A DNA stretch of 64,000 nt, taken from Siphonodentalium dalli. Taxonomy: Eukaryota; Mollusca; Scaphopoda; Gadilida; Siphonodentaliidae. The notes below the pieces were generated by a model. That model ran no database searches and had not been told where the DNA came from. It worked only from the letters and a program-made list of their open reading frames with translations. Position 1 is the stretch's first letter. Each line of letters begins with the position of its first letter. The position numbers and the translations under genes are program-made. The stretch lies in contig CP136061.1 of NCBI GenBank assembly GCA_032622095.1, positions 21,146,991-21,210,990 of the forward strand. The letters are read 5' to 3'. This document shows, piece after piece, positions 44,432 to 53,869 of this stretch.

Positions 44432-44914
44432 TTAACCCTTTCAGTGCCAGGGGCCGATCTCATCGGCCCTAATTTACGGTCTGTAAAATCGGCCCTAAAA
44501 AGGAAAAAAAAAAGGAGAATTGTTTTTAAATTTTTTTTTTTTTAAATTTTTTTGGGTTGAATTTTGTTTGGGTATGCTTAAGCATCCTATAGCAAATTTA
44601 AAAACAAACTGGATAAAACCTTAGGGGCATGTTATAACTCAAAACTATCACCAAGTATTCATAGTAATAATTTTTATGCCCATGAAAAACGTAAGATTCC
44701 CAAGGTACTAAACCTACAAAATAAGTCTTAAAGAATATAAGAAAAAATTGTAAAAAATTGTAAAAAATAATAACAAATGATGAAAAATTGTTAGGCCAAT
44801 GCATTCTCTTATATACGCGAGGCGACCTTTGGTCGACACACATATATAAGAGAATGTATTGGCACAAGGTATATGTGTTGATACAAAAATCGGACCTGGC
44901 ACTGAAAGGGTATA
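44432..44914. mobile_element. Family D TTAA-type MITE, CCCTTTCAGTGCCAGG ends
   Basis: TTAA-CCCTTTCAGTGCCAGGGGCC at the left, '...ggacctggcactgaaaggg' then 'tataa' (diverged TTAA) at the right. Contains one family-B-like hairpin at about 44794-44865 ('gccaatgcattctcttatat'). A third TIR type attached to the same hairpin core. Confidence 0.72.
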
Positions 44915-45259
44915 AGGGATTAAAGGCCATCGAGGTGGGTTTATGCAAAATAGCATAAATGTCTGTAAAACAACTATCGTCAAAAAGTACATGAAAAATT
45001 AGATTGACCTTTTTCATATTTTCATTATTAATAATTCTCCAATAATGAGATTTCGCATGTCAAATACATTGCTATGTAAACATTACTGTTACAGTGGAAT
45101 TACCGATAAAAGTCCATTTAGTCCAATAAAATACAAAGTTTAATGATTTATCAATATCTGATGGTAAACATTGGAAAAGGTCAAAGCATTGACAAATATT
45201 CTACAAATCATATTCAGACTAAAATATTTGAACTTACTACACGTAGCCATGTTTGTTGA
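44915..45259. other. Unassigned stretch
   Basis: AT-rich, no gene. Confidence 0.35.
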
Positions 45260-45612
45260 TTAAAGGGGGACTGTACACTAAATCTGGCCATTTATGTGAC
45301 CATCTCCTTTATACTCATCAGAATATATGCAACAAATGAATGAATTTGAGCCATGGATTAGTGCAAAATACACTTGTGTGCTCTGTGAACGATGCAAACA
45401 ACATGGTAATTATAATGAAAATGAATTTATGACTCCAGCCATTTATTCATTTTCATTATAGTTACCATGTTGTTAGCATTGTTCATAGAGCAAATAAGTG
45501 TATTTTGCACTAATCCATGGCTCGAATTCATTCATGTGTTACATTTATTCTGTTGAGTATAAAAGGAGATGGTCTCATAAATGGACGGATTTAGTGTACA
45601 GTCCCCCTTTAA
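45260..45612. mobile_element. 353-bp TTAA-flanked long palindrome
   Basis: TTAA-AGGGGGACTGTACACTAA at the left, its complement at the right. Arms of about 160 bp pair along nearly the whole length ('gccatggattagtgcaaaat', 'accatctcctttatactca') around a short centre at about 45425-45450. A fragment of the same end ('gtacagtacccctttaa') is near 3460-3478. TTAA suggests piggyBac-type mobilisation. Confidence 0.78.
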
Positions 45613-45707
45613 TCACTGTAGCATTTACAACATAAAAAATGTTTTTTATTGGAGAGCTATTAATAATGAATATAAGAACAAATTTACCTATTTCTTCATG
45701 TTCTACT

Positions 45708-46592
45708 TAGTGGTGATGTTTTTAGAGATATTTATATATTTTACACATTTACCCACTGAGTTCCTTGGGTCCCTTTAGTGATGATGTTTTTAGAGATATT
45801 TATATATTTTACACATTTACCCACTGAGTTCCTTGGGTCCCTTTAGTGATGATGTTTTTAGAGATATTTATATATTTTACACATTTACCCACTGAGTTCC
45901 TTGGGTCCCTTCAGTGGTGATGTTTTTAGAGATATTTATATATTTTACACATTTACCCACTGAGTTCCTTGGGTCCCTTCAGTGGTGATGTTTTTAGAGA
46001 TATTTATATATTTTACACATTTACCCACTGAGTTCCTTGGGTCCCTTCAGTGGTGATGTTTTTAGAGATATTTATATATTTTACACATTTACCGACTGTG
46101 AGTTCCTTGGGTCCCTTTAGTGATGATGTTTTTAGAGATATTTATATATTTTGCACATTTACCCACTGAGTTCCTTGGGTCCCTTCAGTGGTGATGTTTT
46201 TAGAGATATTTATATATTTTACACATTTACCGACTGTGAGTTCCTTGGGTCCCTTTAGTGATGATGTTTTTAGAGATATTTATATATTTTGCACATTTAC
46301 CGACTGTGAGTTCCTTGGGTCCCTTCAGTGGTGATGTTTTTAGAGATATTTATATATTTTGCACATTTACCCACTGAGTTCCTTGGGTCCCTTTAGTGAT
46401 GATGTTTTTAGAGATATTTATATATTTTACACATTTACCCACTGAGTTCCTTGGGTCCCTTCAGTGGTGATGTTTTTAGAGATATTTATATATTTTGCAC
46501 ATTTACCGACTGAGTTCCTTGGGTTCCTTTAGTGATGATGTTTTTAGAGATATTTATATATTTTACACATTTACCCACTGTTAGTTCATTGG
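45708..46592 (+). repeat. 68-bp minisatellite, about 13 copies
   Basis: Unit 'gatgtttttagagatattta' ... 'acacatttacccactgagtt' ... 'ccttgggtccctt'. Two variants alternate in blocks: 'tttagtgatg' versus 'ttcagtggtg', and 'acccactgag' versus 'accgactgtgag' (70 bp). Very little other divergence, so recent expansion. Confidence 0.95.
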
Positions 46593-46609
46593 TTAGTTTG
46601 ACACATTAG

Positions 46610-46732
46610 CAGCCCTTTTAATTCAGATTGTTTGGCTTCGGCAATCTGCTACGGCAACCCTTTACCGTGGCCCAGTTTGCTTCAGCAAATGGCTTCGGCA
46701 TTGCCGATTGCCGTAGCCAATTATGAGGGCTG
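46610..46732. mobile_element. Family H MITE, copy 2
   Basis: CAGCCCTTTTAATTCAGATT to '...agccaattatgagggctg'. 'cattag' flanks both ends flush. Same palindromic 'ttcggcaat' interior as 41379-41501. Confidence 0.75.
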
Positions 46733-46769
46733 CATTAGAACAGAAAATGTTTCAATCACACCCCTGGAG

Positions 46770-47168
46770 TTAACCCTTTACCCAACAGAAGGGCCCTGTG
46801 CCAATGCATTCTCTTATATATGCGAGTCGACCATAGGTCGCCTCGCATATATAAGAGAATGCATTGGCTTAATACATTAAAAATTCTAAAATTGTTAAAG
46901 AATGTAAGAAAAAATGGTAAAAAGTGTTTAAAAAAGATTTTTTTAGGCCAATGCATTCTCTTATATATGCGAGGCGACCTATGGTCGACTCGCATATATA
47001 AGAGAATGCATTGGCTCAAGGCATAACTGTAACTATCACAATGTGGTCAAGGAGCCGGTTCCAATGATATCCATATTTGTATGGTTCTATTGAGACAGAC
47101 CGAAGATATTTTAGGCTGTTGAAGCTTTATTTGGCCGGTTTTGGTCGGTTTGTTGGGTAAAGGGTTAA
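46770..47168 (+). mobile_element. Family B four-hairpin TTAA MITE, copy 5
   Basis: TTAA at 46770-46773 and 47165-47168. Both hairpins intact; hairpin 2 ends 'ggctcaaggcat' rather than 'ggcacagggcat'. Confidence 0.88.
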
Positions 47169-47209
47169 TCCAGTCATTTGGCATAACATTTGGTAAACTC
47201 TATCTTTAG

Positions 47210-47250
47210 TAACCCTTTGATGATGGGAGCTGCGCTGGGAATTGGGAATT
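47210..47250 (+). repeat. Family C left-end fragment
   Basis: 'aaccctttgatgatgggagc' plus 'tgcgctgg', the terminus seen at 47652, without hairpins. Confidence 0.55.
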
Positions 47251-47300
47251 GCCAGACCTGATAATGAGTCAATCTCACAATTGCAGGTACACATGTTCTT

Positions 47301-47527
47301 ATGATGGTTAATATATGTTCCAAGTTATGTTGAATAAGGATTGTATGGCACAGGAACCTATGATGGTTAATATATGTTCCAAGTTATGTTGAATAAGGAT
47401 TGTATGGCACAGGAACCTATGATGGTTAATATATGTTCCAAGTTACGTTGAATATGGATTGTATGGCACAGGAACCTATGATGGTTAATATATGTTCCAA
47501 GTTACGTTGAATATGGATTGTATGGCA
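47301..47527 (+). repeat. 59-bp minisatellite, about four copies
   Basis: 'atgatggttaatatatgttc' plus 'caagtta' ... 'ggattgtatggcacaggaacc' repeated with only a few changes. Confidence 0.92.
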
Positions 47528-47651
47528 TTCATATTAATCACCACAGGTACATATGGAGATTTATCAAACTCACTTCGAAATTTTTGAAATATACATTACT
47601 TTGTCAAAGATTTTTGCACAACATATATCTTTTACGTTTGGTTGATTGATT

Positions 47652-47919
47652 TTAACCCTTTGATGACGGGAGCTGCGCTGGTGCAGCATTAAAGATCCTT
47701 TGCCAGTGTATTCTCTTTATATATGCCGGTATATGCTAGTCTCCCATAGGGAGCCTCCAGATATAAGAGAATGCACTGGCTTGCAAGGTCAATGTAAATA
47801 ATGTCGGGCCAATGTATTCTCTCATATAAATGCGAGGCTTCCTATGCATTTATATAAGAGAATGCCATGGCACAGGGTTGTCGCAAAAATTCAGGAAGTT
47901 CCAGTCACGAAAGGGTTAA
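47652..47919. mobile_element. Family C hairpin TTAA MITE, copy 2
   Basis: TTAA-CCCTTTGATGACGGGAGCTG at the left, '...ccagtcacgaaaggg'-TTAA at the right. Two degraded hairpins of the family B type ('gtattctctttatatatgcc', 'gccaatgtattctctcatat'). Confidence 0.75.
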
Positions 47920-48424
47920 ATATTCCTGTATTTATATGGCTGTCTCCTTTCAACTAGAAATTGGATGTCTTTTAGAAATGATTCAGGGTTAAAAGAATAG
48001 GTGGATGAGGCATCATATGGACACCAAACTACATATATCATGTCTCTATGGGGAGTATATGGACATGTAACTACAAATATCATGTCTCTATGGGGAGTAT
48101 ATTGCCATAAAATATGAATTGCCGATAAATGCCTCCAGCAATTGGCATGTACGTCATTGTGTGATAGCTATAAGTATCTGTTTACTCTGGTTAGACCACA
48201 ATAGTCCGAGCGCCATCTGGGTGAGAGGTAACCCTCTGTCATATCTCATTGTGTAGGCCATGTTAATCCATGCCTTTATCTTACAATGATTCCTCTTGGG
48301 GGGAATGCAGCCAGCAACCACTAAGGAGCAATTTCCCGTAAATATTAATATAGATTTGGTTTTGGTTTATCTGAATTTTTATCTCCATTTGAGTCATAAG
48401 TTCATAAGGTCATATTGCCATACT
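47920..48424. other. Unassigned stretch with a 42-bp duplication
   Basis: 'tatcatgtctctatggggag' occurs twice at 42-bp spacing (48017-48100). No gene. Confidence 0.5.
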
Positions 48425-48684
48425 AATTTCACATGTGGAGGAAAGACCGCACAGATGGTTAATTTCACATGTGGAGGAAAGACCGCACAGATGGTTAATT
48501 TCACATGTGGAGGAAAGACCGCACAGATGGTTAATTTCACATGTGGAGGAAAGACCGCACAGATGGTTAATTTCACATGTGGAGGAAAGACCGCACAGAT
48601 GGTTAATTTCACATGTGGAGGAAAGACCGCACAGATGGTTAATTTCACATGTGGAGGAAAGACCGCACAGATGGTTAATTTTAC
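48425..48684 (+). repeat. 36-bp minisatellite, seven identical copies
   Basis: Unit 'aatttcacatgtggaggaaa' plus 'gaccgcacagatggtt'. Copies are identical. Since 36 is divisible by three and no frame meets a stop, several frames on both strands stay open (up to 146 codons with a 12-residue repeat such as NFTCGGKTAQMV). Nothing upstream or downstream supports translation. Confidence 0.95.
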
Positions 48685-48749
48685 AGGGGAAGCACTCCAT
48701 TCAGAAAAGCAAATTGAAAACTTGCCCGATATATAAATCACATAATCTT

Positions 48750-49183
48750 TCAGCCTTGAAATAGTGTCTGTCAGAGGGTGAGTTTGGTGATGCTAGCCTG
48801 CACATCATGCTAGCATCACTAAGTTTACCCTCTGAGGACCTCATTCTGCTTAGGCCTCATCTTCTGGGAAGTATCTATAGTCTTGAAATTAACATTGTTT
48901 TTAGTTACTTTTTCTGTTCTATTCAGTTTATATATCACCTAATTTCAAGTAATTTGCAGAAGATAAATTGCATAATTAAGGTGACTAATGGGTGATCATC
49001 ACCAACTTCAACTGGGGAACTTCAATCTGATCCTAGGTCTCCCATAGCAGTTAAGGCCTCAGTTGAATGAGGTTCCCAGAGGGTGAATTTGGTAATGCTA
49101 GCTCGCCATGCAGGATAGCGTCACTAAATTCACCCTCTGGGGACCTCATTCTGCAAATGACGGACACACTATTTCAAGGCTTG
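48750..49183. mobile_element. Family E composite element
   Basis: Left 'cagccttgaaatagtgtctg', right '...ggacacactatttcaaggct' plus 'tg'. Flanks ataatctt and attatctt (7/8). Left foldback has lost part of its outer arm. Centre matches 52400-52842. Confidence 0.78.
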
Positions 49184-49246
49184 ATTATCTTCCCTTTGCT
49201 TGGATCACAGATCCGCTCTTATTGTGATTGGAATCATCTTCACCAA

Positions 49247-49310
49247 GCAAGCCTGTATATAGTGTGCCTGTCATTTACAGAATGAGGTCCCCAGAGGGTG
49301 AATTTAGTGT
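49247..49310 (+). repeat. Family E left-end fragment
   Basis: 'caagcctgtatatagtgtgc' through 'gaggtccccagagggtgaat', then unrelated sequence. Lies just before foldback A copy 6. Confidence 0.6.
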
Positions 49311-49330
49311 TCCCATCGCTGGAAGGCTTA

Positions 49331-49580
49331 CAGTATTGCTCTAAATAATTGACTCCTTAACCACAGCAGAATTATGGGTAACTTTTCAGGATTTAGTCGG
49401 AAATATGGCTTGTTGCCATTCATCGGAAAGAGCTCGGAAATATGGCTTGTTGCCATTCATCGGAAAGCTCTCAGTAAGAGCTTTCCGATGAATGGCAACA
49501 AGCCATATTTCCGACAAAATCCTGAAAAGTTATCCATAATTCTGCTGTGGTTAAGGAGTTGATTATTTAGAGCATAACTG
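49331..49580. mobile_element. Foldback A MITE, copy 6, with internal duplication
   Basis: TA-CAGTATTGCTCTAAATAATT ... AGAGCATAACTG-TA. The left arm contains 'atatggcttgttgccattca' twice (49403 and 49440), lengthening the element to 250 bp. Confidence 0.85.
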
Positions 49581-49952
49581 TATATTAACCTAATGCGTCA
49601 TGTCAGTGATGTCGTGTATGTAATAAACATATTTACATGATCCTACCCTTATTCTATTCAATAAACCCATTCTATAAATTGTGATATTAAACGTTAGTTT
49701 AACAACAGAAAATAGTGCCAGGTGATCATTGACTACCGGTTTGTCTATTTACATTCCATTCCGCACATTAAATATACACCGTTGAATGTGGGAAAGAGTC
49801 TTTATTTATCTGGGACTATTTCTTTACGTGGCAAAAAATGACAAGTTACGTGAAATGTCATTGCAGGCCGTATTGAAGCCAATGTTAGTTTTCAGGTCCC
49901 ATTTGTTGATTTAAGTTTGTTTTATCAAGTTTGTGGATCACGTAATAGATAG
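49581..49952. other. Unassigned stretch
   Basis: No gene or element ends. Confidence 0.35.
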
Positions 49953-50100
49953 AATCTACAACTCATTCCCCAGTTTATAGCGGAATTTACAAAACTCGTC
50001 CTGTAAATTCAGGTCTGGACCTTGCCAAAGGTTTGGTCCAGACCTAATTTACTAGACTCATTTTATAATTTCCACTATAAACTGGAGACTCATTGTAGAT
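49953..50100. repeat. 148-bp imperfect foldback
   Basis: 'atctacaactcattccccag' ... 'caggtctggacc' pairs with 'ggtccagacct' ... 'ctggagactcattgtagat'. Loop 'ttgccaaa'. No clear target duplication. Confidence 0.7.
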
Positions 50101-50615
50101 CCTTTATGTATCATATTTATGGAGACACTGGCTCAGAACGAGTGTTCATTATTGAAATGTCTATGTATCAATAAGAATAGAATTGCTGTTTGTCAGACCT
50201 ACTTCTGCTATATAGACCAGTAGACCTATAAAAGTGCTGATATTAGAATTGTTTCACAATTTCACATGCATAAATTTCTCAATAATGTTGTCATATTATC
50301 AATCACTCTTAACTTCAAAAGCTAGAGATATTTATTGGACTTATGGAGTTCCTGCCCTGGTATAGGACTTACAAAAATAAAACGCCATTTTGAGCCGTAT
50401 TTTGAACTATTTCTTTCAATATTATAAGAAAACAAAAATGTTCATATTGGAAGAATGTCATCAGACCGTTTTAGGATAGCTAAAAAAATATAATGGTCAA
50501 CTATAATATAGTCCATGAAAAGTGCTTGAATAGTGCTTAAATTTGGATAGGAAAATGAGTGGGAAGACTGTTGTAAGCTCTCAGGAGGTGCCACCTCAAC
50601 CCATTCTATTGTGTA
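50101..50615. other. Unassigned stretch
   Basis: No gene or element ends. Confidence 0.35.
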
Positions 50616-50642
50616 CAGGTCTGAGAATAAGATGAAGTCCCC

Positions 50643-50938
50643 AGAGGCTGAATATAGTGATTTATTACACTCCTATGCGCGAGGCTGAATATAGTGATTT
50701 ATTACACTCCTATGCGCGAGGCTGAATATAGTGATTTATTACACTCCTATGCGCGAGGCTGAATATAGTGATTTATTACACTCCTATGCGCGAGGCTGAA
50801 TATAGTGATTTATTACACTCCTATGCGCGAGGCTGAATATAGTGATTTATTACACTCCTATGCGCGAGGCTGAATATAGTGATTTATTACACTCCTATGC
50901 GCGAGGCTGAATATAGTGATTTATTACACTCCTATGCG
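50643..50938 (+). repeat. 37-bp minisatellite, eight identical copies
   Basis: Unit 'gaggctgaatatagtgattt' plus 'attacactcctatgcgc'. The first 20 bp match the family E foldback arm 'gagggtgaatttagtgat', so the array appears to have grown from within that TIR. Confidence 0.93.
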
Positions 50939-51135
50939 CGATTTACATTGAAAACGTCGTTAATTAAAAATGGTACTGTCACTAGTGAATTATGTCATTT
51001 CTCGTTACGTCATTGACGTTACGTCGCTTACCGATCTTGACTGAAATTTCGATGGTTAATTTTTCTCCACATACATTAATTCTCTGTGTTTTAATGATAT
51101 TTGGAGAACCAAATTGATGCAGAAGTGTAATAAAT

Positions 51136-51295
51136 AGAGTAATCAATTAGTTCCGAGAATCACGTTAAGTAATTCACTCGAGGTGAGAGACGTTTAGGTA
51201 AGAAACTCGTGCGCTAACGCGCACTCGTTTCTTACCGACGTCTCTCGCCTCTCGTGAATTATTTATCGTAATTCTCGGAACCAATTGATTACTCT
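51136..51295. repeat. 160-bp foldback with GTGCGCTAACGCGCAC centre
   Basis: 'agagtaatcaattagttccg' and its complement at the other end. Arms include 'gtgagagacg' and 'aggtaagaaactcg'; the loop is TAAC (51214-51217). Nested in the disrupted family E element. Nearby 'agtgtaataaat' (51124) echoes the minisatellite unit in reverse. Confidence 0.75.
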
Positions 51296-51894
51296 CTATG
51301 TTATCCCTATGACCCTATGGGGACCTCAATCTGCTTAGGCCTCATTTTCTCTCGAAAATCAAAAAATCAAATTTCTATAGAAACTTCTTCCCATAGATTC
51401 TATTTCTTTTTTGGTTTAGTTTCTCTATATCTCCAAATTGGCAGACGGCACATTGCATAATCGAAGTTCCCAATGGGTGTACATCACAATATTCACCATT
51501 TGGGAACTTCAATCTGAGTCTATGTCTCCCATAGGAGATGAGGCCATTCAGAATGAGATCTCCAGAGGGTGAGTTTGGTGATGCTAGCCCACTATGTGGG
51601 ATAGCGTAATTAAATTCACCCTCTGGGGACCTCATTCTGCAAATGACAGGCTCACTAAACTCAGGCTTGTTCCTTGCGTCAATGCACTCAGAACCAAATA
51701 AGAAACGTACAACATATTTTGATGAACTCAAGATTGCTGTATCGACAGCTTGACAAAACCTCAAATTGAACGTATCGGTATTGTGCAATTATCCTTATAT
51801 GAGTCCGTGTCACCTAATGGTATGGAACGGGAAGTAATAAATTAGATTGTAAGGATGTGCACACAGATATATAGATGTATGGAGTATGTATAGC

Positions 51895-52374
51895 CAGCCC
51901 TGGGAATTAAGGAAAATTTGCCTAGGCAATATATTTGCCTAGGTGAAAGAAATCGGCCTAGGCAAAAACAGATTTTACCTAAGCAATTTTGCAACAATAT
52001 TGCCATCTCAAATCAATATGATTCAATAATAACATGAATTGCCCAGAATTGCCTAGTTATTTTGCGGAACATTATTTCCAGGCCATTACTCAACATATAT
52101 GTACAATTCCACAAATCATCTCCAAAATAAGTGTCCTTATAACGGGTAGCTAGTTGCTGCCCAGTGCCATGGAAACAATTGTAGGACAATATATGTAATG
52201 AGTTATTTAAGGAAATCATTTTGGCTAAAGAGGTTCTATTTCTGATATACACAAATCAATTTTAGTAACCCAATGAACTTGTTTTACCTAGGAAATATTA
52301 TTGCCTAGGCAAACCGATTTTGCCTCTGCTTTTACCTAGGCATTGCCTATTGCCTAGGCTAATTCCCAGGGCTG
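51895..52374. mobile_element. hAT-like MITE with CCTAGGCAA repeats
   Basis: CAGCCCTGGGAATTA at the left and '...taattcccagggctg' at the right. 8-bp TGTATAGC on both sides if the right end is taken at GGGC (two bases overlap the TIR). Many 'tgcctaggcaa' words lie just inside both ends in both orientations. No coding frame. Confidence 0.72.
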
Positions 52375-52399
52375 TATAGCACACCACTATGTTAGTAAT

Positions 52400-52842
52400 C
52401 AAGCCTTCAAATACTGTGTCTGTCATTTGCAGAATGAGGTCCCCAGAGGGTGAATTTAGTGATGCTATCCTGCATAGCCGGCTAGCATCACCAAATTCAC
52501 CCTCTGGAGACCTCATTCTGCTTAGGCCTCAGTTTCTGAGAAGTATCTATAGTAACAAATTAACATTGTTTTTAGTTAAGTTTTCCCTTCTGGGAAGTTT
52601 CTATATCCCCCCTAATTTGCAGAAGATAAAATTCATAATCGAGGTGCCCAATGGATGAAAATCACCAACTTCAACTGAGGAACTTCAATCTGATCCTAGG
52701 TCTACCTTGGAGGGCCTAAGCAGAATGAGGTTCCCAGAGGGTGAATTTATTGATGCTAGCCCGCTATGCGGGATAGCGTCACTAAATTCACCCTCTGGGG
52801 ACCTCATTCTGCAAATGACAGACACGCTATTTGCAGGCTATG
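52400..52842. mobile_element. Family E composite element, perfect 8-bp TSD
   Basis: CAAGCCTTCAAATACTGTGT to '...cacgctatttgcaggct' plus 'atg'. Exact duplication ttagtaat (52392-52399, 52843-52850). Both foldback ends and the 'gaagataaaattcataatcg' centre are intact. Confidence 0.88.
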
Positions 52843-53192
52843 TTAGTAATAAGGTCAGAGTGCTACATTGCCTGTCTGAGTCTACCTATTGATTTTTGTC
52901 ACGCTATATAATAGGTGGATCAGTAATCAGTCACATCACTGGGTATCGGACAGCGAAATAGTGTCATAAACAGACACGTGAATAATGAGTTATATTTTAG
53001 CAAACACCAGTAGAATTTTCCAATTAAAGTTTGGTCCATCTCGGGATATGAGATATTGGAAACTCATCTTGGAATGGAAGATGAGATAAGATCACAGACA
53101 TATATGGAGTAATAGGTTTCCCAGCGCTTGTTTTGCTTGTTGACTTATTTCACGCCATCCTATTATAGCCACAGACAATATTTATTTCATAT

Positions 53193-53265
53193 GGGTCGCT
53201 CTATGCCTCAGTTAGTAGGGTGTGTAGCACATTAGATCTTCGGTTTTGAGACTTATTCAATATTA
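53193..53265 (+). other. tRNA-like A-box sequence in the duplicated unit
   Basis: 'tatgcctcagttagtagggt' (copy 1) and 'tatgcctcagttggtagggt' (copy 2, about 53814) resemble a tRNA D-arm (A-box TRGCNNARYNGG with one mismatch). The downstream 'ttcggttttgag' is a poor B-box. No cloverleaf can be drawn with confidence, so not a tRNA gene; a tRNA-derived SINE ancestor is possible. Confidence 0.25.
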
Positions 53266-53329
53266 TAGAAAACCAATTCCATTATAATATTAATCAGTCA
53301 ATAACTATTAATATTTTAATTCGTAAATA

Positions 53330-53467
53330 CAGTAATTCCCTAAATAATCGTCTCCTTAACCACAAAGCTTTCCAATGAATGGCAACAAGCCATATTTAAG
53401 ACAAAATCCTGAAAAGTTACCTATAATTCTGCTGTGGTTAAGGAGTCGATTATTTAGGGCATTACTG
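53330..53467. mobile_element. Foldback A MITE, copy 7, short left arm
   Basis: 'gtaaaTA' | CAGTAATTCCCTAAATAATC ... GGGCATTACTG | 'TAcacttta'. The paralogous segment at about 55787-55800 reads 'gtaaataaacttta' without the element, giving an empty site and confirming the TA duplication. Confidence 0.88.
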
Positions 53468-53869
53468 TACACTTTATTTATACTCTACATTATACTTTAT
53501 TATACTCAAGATTATACTCTTATTTATTTACTAAAACATGTAGGAATACCAGCTCCGATAAAGTTGCGTCCACGGACTGACTGACAAGCTGATTCCTTTA
53601 TACCCCCCCCCATAATAATATATAATAACTGGATCAGTTGTCAGTCACAATCCCCTGGGTACCGGACACCGAAACTCATCTTGGAATGGAAGATTAGATA
53701 AGATCACAGACATATATCAAGTAATAGGTTTCCCAGCGCTTGTTTTGCTTGTCGACTTATTTCACGCCGTCCTATTATAGCCACAGACAATATTTATTTC
53801 ATATGGGTCGCTCTATGCCTCAGTTGGTAGGGTGTGTAGCACATTAGACCTTTTGAGACTTATTGAATA

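Larger units (their letters stand above)
50616..51669. mobile_element. Family E element disrupted by a minisatellite and a foldback
   Basis: The left end 'caggtctgag...gatgaagtccccagagg' and the right half (51311-51669, ending 'ctcactaaactcaggcttg') belong to family E, subtype of 43917-44387. Between them are a 37-bp array (50643-50938), about 200 bp of unrelated sequence and a foldback (51136-51295). Confidence 0.6.

Noticed and set aside
44598-45017. 139-codon minus-strand ORF
   Set aside because: Runs across the family D MITE hairpin; the YKRMHW-type residues come from the hairpin arm and recur at every family B/C/D copy.
48425-48684. CRISPR-like direct repeats
   Set aside because: There are no variable spacers: the whole 36-bp unit is repeated head to tail, and the genome is eukaryotic.
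48296-48736. 146-codon plus-strand ORF with a 12-residue repeat, and long minus-strand ORFs over the same bases
   Set aside because: The open frames are produced by a 36-bp perfect tandem repeat with no stop in several frames. Flanks show no codon bias, splice or promoter support.
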